A DNA stretch of 64,000 bases from Microbacterium enclense (GTDB lineage: Bacteria > Actinomycetota > Actinomycetes > Actinomycetales > Microbacteriaceae). A model generated the notes under the pieces. The model saw only the letters and a list, made by a program, of their open reading frames with translations, did not search any database and was not told the DNA's origin. Below, one piece after another: positions 53,101 to 62,368 of this stretch. The position numbers and the translations under genes were made by a program. The stretch lies in the NCBI RefSeq assembly GCF_004022425.1, contig NZ_RBZY01000003.1, forward strand, positions 40,592 through 104,591, read 5' to 3'. Position 1 is the first letter of the stretch. Each line of letters starts with the position of its first letter.

Positions 53101-54563
53101 CGCGCGCTCCCCGACGAGAGCAACTCGACGAGCGAGCGCACCGTTGCGCCCGTCACACCCTTGTCGGTGAAGCCGTGCGGTGCGCCCTTGTTCATGCCGA
53201 CCCCGGCGATGTCCAGGTGGACCCAGGGGATCCGCGGCGCGTCGGCCTCTTCCGAGACACGGCCCACGAAGTGCCGGAGGAAGAGCCCGGCGAAGAGCGA
53301 CCCGCCCGCGGGATCGCCGATCTTGGCGTTCTGCAGGTCGGCGATCGGGGAGTCGAGCTCATCGACCATGTGGGCCGGCAGCGGCAGCTGCCAGGCGAGC
53401 TCGGCCGCACGCTCGGCCGCGGCGAGGTACTCCGCCACCGCGTCGTCCTCGCCCATCACGCCGGTGTGGCGGTTGCCGAGCGCGACGGTGATCGCGCCCG
53501 TGAGGGTGGCGACGTCGACGATCAGGTCGGGGTGCTCGCGGCTCGCGGCGACGAGACCGTCCGCGAGCACGAGGCGACCTTCGGCGTCGGTGTTGAGCAC
53601 TTCGACAGTGGTTCCGTCGAGCATGCGCAGCACGTCGCCCGGGCGCGTCGCGCGACCTGAGGGCATGTTGTCGGCGATGCACATCCAGGCGCTCACGCGG
53701 ACCGGCAGTGCCATCTCCGCCGCGGCCCGCAGGACGGCCAGCACCGTCGCGGCCCCGCACATGTCGTACTTCATGCCGACCATGGATGCCGCAGGCTTCA
53801 GCGACAGCCCGCCGGTGTCGAACGTGATGCCCTTGCCCACGAGAGCCACGTGGCGCTCGGCGTCGGCGGGGGAGTACTCGAGGTGCACGAGGCGCGGCGG
53901 ACGATCCGATCCCTGGCCCACGCCGAGGATCCCGCCGTAGCCGCCCTCGGTGAGCGCGTCCTCGTCGAGCACCGTCACCTTCACGGGCAGACTCTTCACA
54001 GCCGCGACCGCGGCGTCGGCGAAGTCGGCGGGCCCGAGCCACTCGGCGGGGGTCGTGACCAGGTCCTTCACCAGCGCGACGGCCCCCGCGACAGCGGTGA
54101 CGGCCGCCTGCTCCGCGTCGGTGGGCGCGTCGGGGGTGTGGACGCTCACTCGTGCCGCCCGCGCCTTCGGTGCTTCGGACTTGTATCCGGCGAACCGGTA
54201 GCCCCCGAGGGCTGCGCCCTCGGCCAGCGGCGCCCACGCCGCGTCGACGAACGACAGCACCGCAACGTGCTCGAATCCGGTGAACTGGCGGATGCCCGTC
54301 CCGACGGCATCGCGGAGCGCGGTGGCATCCGGGGCGGCACCCGCGCCCACGACGGCCACGGGAAGAGCCACGCCGGGCACGTGCACACGCTGGAACGCAC
54401 CGGCGGCGCCGGTGAAACCGACGGCCGTCAGCGACGCGTACAGCCCGTCCCACCCCTGCGGGTCGGGTTCAGCTCCGTCGGACTTCGCGACTACGAGGAG
54501 GATCGCATCGGCACCGGAGTCGAGAACGGAGACATCGGAATGCGTCACGGAGGGGAAAGGCAT
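53097..54563 (-). CDS. pepA: leucyl aminopeptidase (M17)
   Basis: A 488-residue cytosolic M17 aminopeptidase, two zinc ions, removing N-terminal residues from peptides. It is recognised by GKGITFDTGGLSLKP, MKYDMCGAA and the signature NTDAEGRLVLADGL. The start at ATG 54563 gives the family length; ATG 54572 just upstream is possible. Its GTGA overlap with lpdA shows they are co-transcribed. Confidence 0.95.
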   Translation of the reverse strand: MPFPSVTHSDVSVLDSGADAILLVVAKSDGAEPDPQGWDGLYASLTAVGFTGAAGAFQRVHVPGVALPVAVVGAGAAPDATALRDAVGTGIRQFTGFEHVAVLSFVDAAWAPLAEGAALGGYRFAGYKSEAPKARAARVSVHTPDAPTDAEQAAVTAVAGAVALVKDLVTTPAEWLGPADFADAAVAAVKSLPVKVTVLDEDALTEGGYGGILGVGQGSDRPPRLVHLEYSPADAERHVALVGKGITFDTGGLSLKPAASMVGMKYDMCGAATVLAVLRAAAEMALPVRVSAWMCIADNMPSGRATRPGDVLRMLDGTTVEVLNTDAEGRLVLADGLVAASREHPDLIVDVATLTGAITVALGNRHTGVMGEDDAVAEYLAAAERAAELAWQLPLPAHMVDELDSPIADLQNAKIGDPAGGSLFAGLFLRHFVGRVSEEADAPRIPWVHLDIAGVGMNKGAPHGFTDKGVTGATVRSLVELLSSGSAR

Positions 54564-54648
54564 GGCTCCCATCCTAGGTTCGCGGGTGTTCGCTAGAAGC
54601 GGGACGCACCGCCACCGCCGTGTCCGAAGCGGCTCGTAGAGTGGACTC

Positions 54649-55575
54649 ATGCCGTATCCCGCACCGCTGTACGACCGCGCCCCCGCCGCGCCGCCGGTGC
54701 CCTCCGGGTTGCCGCTGGTCATCGCGCTCACCGGGTTCACCGACGCGGGGGGAGCCGTGACCCGCCTCGTCGAGTACTTCCGCGACGACCTCGAACCGCA
54801 CCCCGTCGTGACCTTCGACAACGACACGCTTTTGGACTACCGCGCCCGGCGCCCGCTGATCACCTTCGTCGAGGACCACCTCACCGATTACCGGCCGCCG
54901 CGGCTCGAGCTCTCGCTCGCGCATGACTCCCTCGGACACCCGTTCCTGCTCCTGGCCGGATACGAGCCCGATTTCCTGTGGGAGGCGTTCGCCGAGGCCG
55001 TCCTCGAACTCAGCGCGGGTCTCCAGGTGGCATCGGTGACGTGGGTGCACGCCATCCCCATGCCCGTCCCGCACACCCGACCGATCGGCACGACGGTCAG
55101 CGGCACGCGCCCCGACCTGGCCGAAGCGCACTCGGTGTGGCGACCGCACACGCACGTCCCCTCCACGGTCGGACACCTCCTCGAGTACCGCTTCGCCGAA
55201 GCCGGCGCCAAGGTGGCCGGTTTCGCGCTCCTCATCCCTCACTACCTCGGCGACACCGAGTACCCGGCGGCGGCCCTGGCGGGCCTCGACAGCCTGACGG
55301 TGGCGACCGGGTTGGTGTTCTCGGGCGAAGTGCTGCGCGAAGAGAACCGGGAGTTCCTCGGCAAGGTCACCGAGCAGGTGGAGGGCAGCGACGAGCTGAC
55401 CCGAATGCTGCAGGGGCTCGAAGAGCGCTACGACGCGTACATGGCAGGTTCGACGCAGGCGACGCCCATCATCCACACGGGCGATCTCCCCAGCGCGGAC
55501 GAACTCGCCGCCGAGCTCGAACGGTTCCTCGCGACCCGTCCCGGCGACGACGACCGACGCGGCCGGCTCGGCTGA
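54649..55575 (+). CDS. PAC2 family protein
   Basis: A 308-residue PAC2-domain protein, matching the actinobacterial family related to the eukaryotic proteasome assembly chaperone. It has VIALTGFTDAGGAVTRL near 24-40, FLLLAGYEPDFLWEAF, and VPHYLG-like conserved regions. The role is unknown; a link to proteasome or ATP-grasp handling is suggested for the family. It is divergent from pepA. Confidence 0.85.
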   Translation: MPYPAPLYDRAPAAPPVPSGLPLVIALTGFTDAGGAVTRLVEYFRDDLEPHPVVTFDNDTLLDYRARRPLITFVEDHLTDYRPPRLELSLAHDSLGHPFLLLAGYEPDFLWEAFAEAVLELSAGLQVASVTWVHAIPMPVPHTRPIGTTVSGTRPDLAEAHSVWRPHTHVPSTVGHLLEYRFAEAGAKVAGFALLIPHYLGDTEYPAAALAGLDSLTVATGLVFSGEVLREENREFLGKVTEQVEGSDELTRMLQGLEERYDAYMAGSTQATPIIHTGDLPSADELAAELERFLATRPGDDDRRGRLG

Positions 55576-55864
55576 ACCCGCGGCCGTCGACCGCCGGGTC
55601 GACCACGGCTGCGCGGCTCACGCCGACCGAACGGTGGGATCGCTCCCTCCCGGGAGGAATAGCGCGGGCTCCGGAACCGTTGCATACGCATAGATGCCCG
55701 GTGCACGTCAAGTCCCGCGTCGGGGATGTGAGACAATGAAGAACCTGACCCGTTGTCGGCCGAACCTGGAGCCCGCTCCACCGGATCGGACTTGACAAGG
55801 GTCTTACTAGTGTCCGAGAACGACCGGTGGCCGTGCAACGTACGTTCCCGGTGAAAGGCGAAAC

Positions 55865-57187
55865 GTGGCAGGCACGAACACCAAGACCCGCTCCCGCAGT
55901 GCGAAGGACACCGATCTCGACACCGCGGAGGAGACCACGGCCGTGTCGACGAAGACCCCGGCCAAGAAGGCCCCCGCCAAGGCGAAGGCGACGCCCGCCA
56001 AGGCGAAGTCGAAGACGAAGGGCGACGACGACCTCGACGAGGAAGAGATCGAGGAAGACGTCGAAGAGGACATCGTGGTCGCCGACGACGCGGACGACGA
56101 CGACACCGATGGTGACGACGCGGCGAAGCCCGCCGCCAAGAAGACGGACGACGACGCCGACGAGGACGACGAGGCCCCTGCCGCGCCCGCGGAGGCGTTG
56201 CCCACCGGCGCGATCGTCATCTCCTCCAGCGATGAGGACGACGTTCCCGTCTACTCGGCGCAGATCACCGGCGCGACGGCCGACCCCGTCAAGGACTACC
56301 TGAAGCAGATCGGTAAGGTCCCCCTGTTGAACGCGGCCGAAGAGGTCGAGCTCGCGATGCGGATCGAGGCGGGTCTCTTCGCCGAAGAGAAGCTGTCGAA
56401 CATGTCGGCCGCTGAGAAGACGAGCCAGTTGGGCCTGGACCTCCAGTGGGTCGCCCGCGACGGCCAGCGTGCCAAGAGCCACCTGCTCGGAGCCAACCTG
56501 CGCCTGGTGGTCTCGCTCGCCAAGCGCTACACCGGTCGTGGCATGCAGTTCCTCGACCTCATCCAGGAGGGCAACCTGGGCCTCATCCGTGCGGTCGAGA
56601 AGTTCGACTACACCAAGGGCTTCAAGTTCTCCACGTACGCCACCTGGTGGATCCGTCAGGCGATCACGCGCGCCATGGCCGACCAGGCCCGCACGATCCG
56701 CATCCCGGTTCACATGGTCGAGGTCATCAACAAGCTCGCGCGCGTCCAGCGCCAGATGCTTCAGGACCTCGGGCGCGAACCCACACCGGAAGAACTGAGC
56801 CGGGAACTCGACATGACCCCTGAGAAGGTCATCGAGGTGCAGAAGTACGGTCGCGAGCCCATCTCGCTGCACACGCCGCTCGGCGAGGACGGCGACAGCG
56901 AGTTCGGTGACCTCATCGAGGACACGGAGGCGGTCGTCCCGGCCGACGCCGTCGGCTTCACGATGCTCCAGCGCCAGCTCGAGTCGCTCCTGGACTCCCT
57001 GAGCGAGCGCGAAGCGGGTGTCATCCGCATGCGCTTCGGTCTCGGCGACGGTCAGCCCAAGACGCTCGACCAGATCGGCGACACGTTCGGCGTGACGCGT
57101 GAGCGCATCCGCCAGATCGAGTCGAAGACGATGGCCAAGCTCCGGCACCCCAGCCGGTCGCAGTCGCTGCGGGACTACCTCGAATGA
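55865..57187 (+). CDS. sigA: primary RNA polymerase sigma factor (SigA/HrdB)
   Basis: A 440-residue group 1 sigma-70. The N-terminal 140 residues are Lys-rich then strongly acidic, like actinobacterial HrdB. Regions 1.2 ([11 protein letters not shown]), 2 ([16 protein letters not shown]... [12 protein letters not shown]), 3 and 4 ([20 protein letters not shown]) follow. It directs core promoters. GTG 55865 has AAAGGCG upstream. Its end overlaps the CofE-like gene by ATGA. The 289-bp gap upstream has a TTGACA at 55792 but no convincing -10. Confidence 0.96.
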   Translation: MAGTNTKTRSRSAKDTDLDTAEETTAVSTKTPAKKAPAKAKATPAKAKSKTKGDDDLDEEEIEEDVEEDIVVADDADDDDTDGDDAAKPAAKKTDDDADEDDEAPAAPAEALPTGAIVISSSDEDDVPVYSAQITGATADPVKDYLKQIGKVPLLNAAEEVELAMRIEAGLFAEEKLSNMSAAEKTSQLGLDLQWVARDGQRAKSHLLGANLRLVVSLAKRYTGRGMQFLDLIQEGNLGLIRAVEKFDYTKGFKFSTYATWWIRQAITRAMADQARTIRIPVHMVEVINKLARVQRQMLQDLGREPTPEELSRELDMTPEKVIEVQKYGREPISLHTPLGEDGDSEFGDLIEDTEAVVPADAVGFTMLQRQLESLLDSLSEREAGVIRMRFGLGDGQPKTLDQIGDTFGVTRERIRQIESKTMAKLRHPSRSQSLRDYLE

Positions 57188-57885
57188 GCGCGGAGGCCAA
57201 CGCCGGCAAGGCGCTCACCCGGACCGTCGAGGGTATCTCGTACGCCCGCATTCCGATCCGCACGCGGGTCGTCATGCCGGGCGACGACCTCGACGCGTTC
57301 ATCCTCGAGTACGCGAAGGATGCCGTGCAGCCGGGCGACCTGCTGTTCGTCACCGAGAAGATCGTCGCGATCACGCAGGGCCGCTCGTTCAAGCTCGACA
57401 GCATCAAGCCGCGCAAGCTCGCTCTCTTCCTGTCGAAGTACGTGACCCGCACGCCGTACGGCATCGGCCTCGGGATGCCCGAGACGATGGAGATGGCGTT
57501 GCGTGAATGTGGGACGCCCCGCATCCTGTTCGCCGCCGCCGTATCGGCCGTCACCAAGGCCTTCGGGCGCAAGGGCGACTTCTACCGCATCGCCGGCGAC
57601 AAGGCTCGCGCGATCGACGGTCCCACCCAGGGCACCATCCCGCCGTACAACCAGGCGGTCGTGCTCGGACCGGAGCGTCCGCGAGAGGTGGCTGCACGGC
57701 TCAAGGCGCTGTTGGGGATCGATCTCGAGGTCGCGGTCGTCGACATCAACGACCTCGGGGGCAACATCCTCGGGTCGACGATGGACAGGGCCGGGGAGAA
57801 GCGTCTCGTCGCGATCCTGAAGGACAACCCGCTCGGCCAGGGACACGAGTCCACGCCGCTGGGTATCGTCCGCGCCGCGGCCTGA
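57184..57885 (+). CDS. CofE-like F420-0:gamma-glutamyl ligase family protein
   Basis: A 233-residue protein like CofE, with [28 protein letters not shown] and [14 protein letters not shown] (binding of GTP/metal and glutamate in CofE). CofE adds glutamates to F420-0. It lacks the FbiB-type nitroreductase domain and no other F420 genes are seen, so the true substrate may be another acid. It is coupled to sigA by ATGA. Confidence 0.75.
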   Translation: MSAEANAGKALTRTVEGISYARIPIRTRVVMPGDDLDAFILEYAKDAVQPGDLLFVTEKIVAITQGRSFKLDSIKPRKLALFLSKYVTRTPYGIGLGMPETMEMALRECGTPRILFAAAVSAVTKAFGRKGDFYRIAGDKARAIDGPTQGTIPPYNQAVVLGPERPREVAARLKALLGIDLEVAVVDINDLGGNILGSTMDRAGEKRLVAILKDNPLGQGHESTPLGIVRAAA

Positions 57886-57895
57886 CGCGCACTCG

Positions 57896-59488
57896 ATGAA
57901 CCTGGCACGGGCGAGCAGCCTCATCGCCGCGGGCACTCTCGTCTCGCGCATGACGGGGCTGGTACGCACCATCGTGCTCGTCGCCGCGATCAGTTCGGTG
58001 GGTGCGTCGGCCGACGCGTTCTACGTGGCGAACCAGCTGCCCAACACGGTGCTGACGTTGATCTCGACCGGTCTGCTGACCGGCGTGATCGTGCCGCGCG
58101 TGGTGGCCGTCAGCGCGCAGGCGGACGGCGGACGGGTGTTCCTGCCGAAGCTCATCACGGCCGGTGCGGCGATCCTGCTGCTGGCCACCGCCGTGGCCCT
58201 CGCGCTCGCGCCGGCGCTCGTCTCGGTCATGGCGAGCGGGTACGACGGGCCCACCCGTGAACTGACGATCGCCTTCGCGTACTGGTGCCTGCCGCAGATC
58301 TTCTTCTACGGCCTGTTCGCCTTGATCGGCGAGAGCCTGAATGCCCGACGCATGTTCACGCCGTACGCGTGGGCACCCGTCGTGAACAACATCGTCTCGA
58401 TCGTCGGTTTCGGGCTCTTCATCGCGCTGTTCGGCTTCCATCGCACCGACGTGGAGTGGTGGACGCCGGCGTCGATCGCGTTGGTCGGCGCCACGGCGAC
58501 CGCGGGCATCGTCGCGCAGACCGTCGTCCTCGCCATCGCGTGGCGCCGGTCCGGCATCCCGCTCCGCCCCGACTTCCGCTGGCGCGGGGTGGGCTTCGGC
58601 AGCATGGGGAGCCTCGCGTCCTGGACGTTCGGCATGGTCGTCGTGACGCTCCTGGCCGGTCTCGTGCAGGTGAACATCATGAGCTCCGCGTCGGGCGAGG
58701 ATGCCTCGGTCGCCGTGTGGGGCAACGCCTGGCTGATCTACATGGTGCCCTACTCGCTGATCGTCCTATCGATCGGGACGCCCTATTTCACGCGCATCGC
58801 CGAACATGCCGGCGCCGGGCGCGGCGAGGACGTCCGCGCCGACATCAGTTCGGCGATCCGCATCCTCGGCCTCTTCGTCGTGATCTCCGCGGGCGCGCTC
58901 ATCGCGGCGGCAGCGCCGGCCTCGCGCATCTTCACCAGTAGCTCCGGAGACGCGCTTCTGGCCGCGCCGGTGCTCATCGCGTTCCTCGTCGGTCTCGTCC
59001 CGATGGCGGTGCTGTTCATCATCCAGCGCACGTTCTACGCGTACGGCGACACGCGCACGCCGTTCTTCTTCACGCTCGCGCAGGGCGCCCTCGTCGTCGT
59101 CCTGACACTCCTGGCGAGCACCGTCCCGAAGGAGTTCCTGACGGCCACGGTCGCCTCCGTGCAGACGCTCTGCGGCATCCTGGAGCTCTCGCTTGCGATC
59201 TGGCTCCTCCGCCGGAAGATCGGCCCTCTCGGCATCCGTCAGGCCGTCATCTCGCTGGCGGTCTTCATCGGCGCCGCAGTCCCCGCCGCTCTCGCCGGGT
59301 GGGGGATCTACCTGTTGTCCGGCGGCGCACAGAGCTGGATGCTCGACAACCTCTTCTTCGGCGCCGCGGGGACGGCGCTCATCTGCGCGGTCGCGGGCGC
59401 GATCTACCTCGGCATCCTGGCGGCGCTGCGGACGCCCGAGCTGACGTCCGCGTTCACGCTCGTGCGGGCGCGCTTCGGGCGGCGCTGA
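57896..59488 (+). CDS. murJ: lipid II flippase MurJ
   Basis: A 530-residue polytopic protein (about 14 helices) of the MurJ/MviN family that flips lipid II for peptidoglycan synthesis. Recognised by ASADAFYVANQLPNTV near 38-53 and the arginine-bearing helix NSNIIQRTFYAYGDTRTPF-like region. It lies 10 bp after the CofE-like gene. The companions ATP-grasp and racemase genes downstream fit a cell-wall cluster. Confidence 0.92.
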   Translation: MNLARASSLIAAGTLVSRMTGLVRTIVLVAAISSVGASADAFYVANQLPNTVLTLISTGLLTGVIVPRVVAVSAQADGGRVFLPKLITAGAAILLLATAVALALAPALVSVMASGYDGPTRELTIAFAYWCLPQIFFYGLFALIGESLNARRMFTPYAWAPVVNNIVSIVGFGLFIALFGFHRTDVEWWTPASIALVGATATAGIVAQTVVLAIAWRRSGIPLRPDFRWRGVGFGSMGSLASWTFGMVVVTLLAGLVQVNIMSSASGEDASVAVWGNAWLIYMVPYSLIVLSIGTPYFTRIAEHAGAGRGEDVRADISSAIRILGLFVVISAGALIAAAAPASRIFTSSSGDALLAAPVLIAFLVGLVPMAVLFIIQRTFYAYGDTRTPFFFTLAQGALVVVLTLLASTVPKEFLTATVASVQTLCGILELSLAIWLLRRKIGPLGIRQAVISLAVFIGAAVPAALAGWGIYLLSGGAQSWMLDNLFFGAAGTALICAVAGAIYLGILAALRTPELTSAFTLVRARFGRR

Positions 59489-59509
59489 CCCCGCACCGCG
59501 AGGGTGCCC

Positions 59510-60544
59510 TCAGCGACGGCGTTCGAGGATGCCGGGACCGATCGCGTCGCGGTAGCGGTGCAGGAGTCCCGTGCGGATGCCGGACACGCTGGGCTTCATC
59601 TGGAAGACGCTCGAGTTGTGGTTCGCCTCGATGAGCGCGGGACCGTCGGGCGTGATCGCCACGTCCCAGCCCACGTAGGGCACGGTCGGCAGTCGGCGCG
59701 ACGCCTCTTCCACCATCGCGAGCGCCTCGGCGAAGAGCGGCACCGGGAATCCGGCGATGTCGACACCGGTGACGGGATGCCGGGGGAAGACGTTGGAGTT
59801 CTTGTCGACGCCCGCCCACTGGGCGACACCGTCGTCGTCGAGCATCGTGAACATGCCGCCGCCGGCGAAGTTGTCGACGACACCGCCGTTGCCGATGCGC
59901 AGAACCGCGGCGATGAGGTGGAAGCTGCCGTCGGCGCGGCGATAAGTGATGAGCCGGAGCGTGTTGACGCTGCCCGGGTACAGCCGCGCCATGTCCTCGT
60001 GCTGGGGGAGGATCTCCTCGATCAGCGACTGGTTCTCGGCGACGAGCGTGGCGCGCCAGACGGCGACGTCGGGGATCTCGTCGACGGTGAACGTCGTGAT
60101 GCCGCGTCCGCCCTCACCTTGCGATGGCTTGACCAGGACGCGGGGATACCGCTGCAGGAACGCCGCGACCTCGTCGTCGGTCGCCTCGGCGGCGTCGATC
60201 CACTCGCGGCCGATCATGTCGGCGAAGTCGCGGTAGAAGCGGGGCTTGTCGCCGAGGAGGGTCGCGGAATCGGGTCCGTTCAGCGTGTTGTTGAGACGGA
60301 TGGCCTTGGGGTGCGTCATCCACGTCCGACGCTCGCGCCCGTTCAGGAGCCGGATGTCCCACACCGCGTAGTCGCGGAAGCCCATCTCGTATCGCACGGA
60401 CGACCAGAGCATGTCGGCGATGATGACGGGAAGAGGCGCGCGAGAGACCTTCTTCACCTGACCGGCGAACTCGGTGACGTTGCCCAGGCTGAGGCGTCGA
60501 GCTCGCTGCAGCAGGTACCGGACGCGCAGAGACCTCTGTGACAC
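59510..60544 (-). CDS. sugar-transfer-type ATP-grasp protein, copy 1
   Basis: A 344-residue ATP-grasp protein of the sugar-transfer-associated type (teichuronopeptide-like). It has LLVKPSQGEGGRGI (ATP lysine and Gly-rich loop), DNFAGGGMFT and PALIEANHNSS near the end (metal-binding Glu/Asn). It probably ligates an amino acid or peptide to a carboxylate. Paralogous to 60690-61718, which is divergent from it across a 145-bp gap. Confidence 0.8.
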   Translation of the reverse strand: MSQRSLRVRYLLQRARRLSLGNVTEFAGQVKKVSRAPLPVIIADMLWSSVRYEMGFRDYAVWDIRLLNGRERRTWMTHPKAIRLNNTLNGPDSATLLGDKPRFYRDFADMIGREWIDAAEATDDEVAAFLQRYPRVLVKPSQGEGGRGITTFTVDEIPDVAVWRATLVAENQSLIEEILPQHEDMARLYPGSVNTLRLITYRRADGSFHLIAAVLRIGNGGVVDNFAGGGMFTMLDDDGVAQWAGVDKNSNVFPRHPVTGVDIAGFPVPLFAEALAMVEEASRRLPTVPYVGWDVAITPDGPALIEANHNSSVFQMKPSVSGIRTGLLHRYRDAIGPGILERRR

Positions 60545-60689
60545 CTCGACACGCTAACACAGGGCCGCCACGGGCCCGCGGAGCGGGCGACGGCGGACCG
60601 GCCTCGTATGATGGGTACTTCGGAAGCGCCGCGACGGACGTCGATCCGGCGGTGTCTGACCTCCGAACGAGAAAGCGATCAGCCTGCCG

Positions 60690-61718
60690 ATGGACATCTC
60701 CCCGAAGGCGCGCGCCGCCTACTTCCTCAAGCGCGTCGCCGCATTCCGCCCCTCCCGCGTCTGGACGTTCGCACGCCAGATCGGTCAGGAACAGGGCAAG
60801 TGGGCGCCGCTCGTGCTCGTCGACATGCTGTGGTGGGCCGCATTCCACGACACCGCCTACATCGACTACTACGAGGCCGATTTCGCGCTGTTGACGCCGC
60901 GCGAGCGCAAGACGTTCATGACGTCGCTCATCCAGCATCACCTCGCCACGGCGGTCAACGATCGCGAGGTCGCCAAGACGCTCGAGAACAAGCTGAACTT
61001 CAACCGCGCGTTCGGCGAGTTCCTGGGACGCGAGTGGATGCAACTCGACACCACCGACGCAGCCGCCCTGAAGGACTTCGCGTCACGGCATCCCGTCATC
61101 ATCGCCAAGGTGCCGGTCAGCCGCGAGGGCAAGGGAGTCTTCCGCTACGACACCGCCGAGGTGGCGGACTGGGACGCCTTCCGGGCCGAGCTCGTGGAGA
61201 AGGGCCAGATCCTCATCGAGCAGCCCATCGTGCAGCACCCCTACCTCGCGTCGTACTGCGCGGGGACGGTGAACACCACGCGGATCACGACGTACTTCGA
61301 CGGCGAGACCGTCCACCCGATGGTGATGGTGCAGAAGTTCGGACGGGGCGCCGTGAGCGACCAGTTCACGTGGGGCGGCTTCTTCACCATGCTCGACGAC
61401 GACGGCCACTCGGTCGGTCCCGGGCACACCGGCAAGCACAAGAGCAGCTACGAGGTCCACCCCGAGTCGCAGCAGTCGATCGTCGACTTCCAGGTGCCGC
61501 TGTGGGATCAGGCGCTCGCGCTCGTCGACCGGGCCGCGCGACAGATCCCCGAGGTGCCCTACATCGGCTGGGACGTCGCCGTCGGCCCCGAGGGACCGGT
61601 GCTCATCGAGGGCAACTGGATCCCCGGCCTGTACGAGACGCGCGTGAGCACCACCGGTATCCGAGAGGGCTCGCGTCCCCGCCACGAGCGACTGATGGGC
61701 GACGCCCTCCACCGCTGA
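60690..61718 (+). CDS. sugar-transfer-type ATP-grasp protein, copy 2
   Basis: A 342-residue paralogue of copy 1, with VIIAKVPVSREGKGVF, TWGGFFTMLDDDG and VLIEGNWIPG. It has the ATP-grasp pattern, but loop residues differ from copy 1 (a Ser-Arg-Glu loop in place of Gln-Gly-Glu), hinting at a different substrate. ATGA overlap with the next racemase-like gene. Likely cell-wall or teichuronopeptide related; substrate unknown. Confidence 0.8.
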   Translation: MDISPKARAAYFLKRVAAFRPSRVWTFARQIGQEQGKWAPLVLVDMLWWAAFHDTAYIDYYEADFALLTPRERKTFMTSLIQHHLATAVNDREVAKTLENKLNFNRAFGEFLGREWMQLDTTDAAALKDFASRHPVIIAKVPVSREGKGVFRYDTAEVADWDAFRAELVEKGQILIEQPIVQHPYLASYCAGTVNTTRITTYFDGETVHPMVMVQKFGRGAVSDQFTWGGFFTMLDDDGHSVGPGHTGKHKSSYEVHPESQQSIVDFQVPLWDQALALVDRAARQIPEVPYIGWDVAVGPEGPVLIEGNWIPGLYETRVSTTGIREGSRPRHERLMGDALHR

Positions 61719-62368
61719 TGATGTCCGCCGCCGCGATGCCCGCCCCGCTCGACGCCGCCGCCGGAGTCTCCCCGGTCGCGCGCCTGTCCGAGTCGAACCT
61801 CCGCGCCAACGCCCTTCTCGCGCCGATCGGTCCCGCCGACGACGTGCTCGCGGCCGACGCGTGGGGTCACGGTGCCGAGTGGGTGGCATCCATCCTCGCC
61901 TCCCTGGGGACGGACCCGAGCCGGCTCGACGCCGCGACGCTGTTCGGCTTGCCCGGGGGAGACCTCCGTGCCCGTCCGGTGCTGTCGCTCCACGGCAGGG
62001 TGCTGGGGACGAAGCCGCTCCTCACCGGTGAGGGCGTCTCGTACGGCTACACGCACCGTGCGTCCCGCGACACGACCGTGGCCCTGGTGACCGGCGGCTA
62101 CGCGCAGGGCGTCGTGCGCTCCCTCGGCAACCGGGCCGACGTGGCGATCGACGGCCGCCGCCATAGGATCGTGGGCCGCGTGGCCATGGACGTGTGCGTC
62201 GTCGACGTCTCCGACCAACGCCCCGCACGCGGCACCGACGTCGTGTTCTTCGGCGACCCCGACGCCGGGCATCCGGAGCTGTCGGCGTGGACGGATGCCA
62301 CGGGCTGGACCGCGGCCGAGATCGTCGCCGCGGTGGGCACGCGGGCCGTGCGGACGGTGGTCGCGTGA
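61718..62368 (+). CDS. alanine racemase-like protein with lost PLP lysine
   Basis: A 216-residue protein with an alanine-racemase C-terminal domain: GEGVSYGYTHRA (catalytic tyrosine site), GYAQGVVRSLGNR and IVGRVAMDVCVVDV. The shortened N-terminal part keeps VLAADAWGHGA, where ordinary Alr has a PLP lysine (VVKADAYGHGA); here Lys becomes Ala. It cannot make the PLP Schiff base alone. It ends in GTGA overlap with the next gene, which carries the lysine. Confidence 0.75.
   Translation: MMSAAAMPAPLDAAAGVSPVARLSESNLRANALLAPIGPADDVLAADAWGHGAEWVASILASLGTDPSRLDAATLFGLPGGDLRARPVLSLHGRVLGTKPLLTGEGVSYGYTHRASRDTTVALVTGGYAQGVVRSLGNRADVAIDGRRHRIVGRVAMDVCVVDVSDQRPARGTDVVFFGDPDAGHPELSAWTDATGWTAAEIVAAVGTRAVRTVVA

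Noticed and set aside
49117..53940. A 1,607-codon open frame on the plus strand
   Set aside because: It runs over the real minus-strand E2, lpd and pepA genes; its translation is low complexity and has no domain.
55576..55864. A strong promoter for sigA from TTGACA at 55792
   Set aside because: No acceptable -10 at 16-18 bp; a GACAAT at 55733 also lacks a -35, so no promoter was called.
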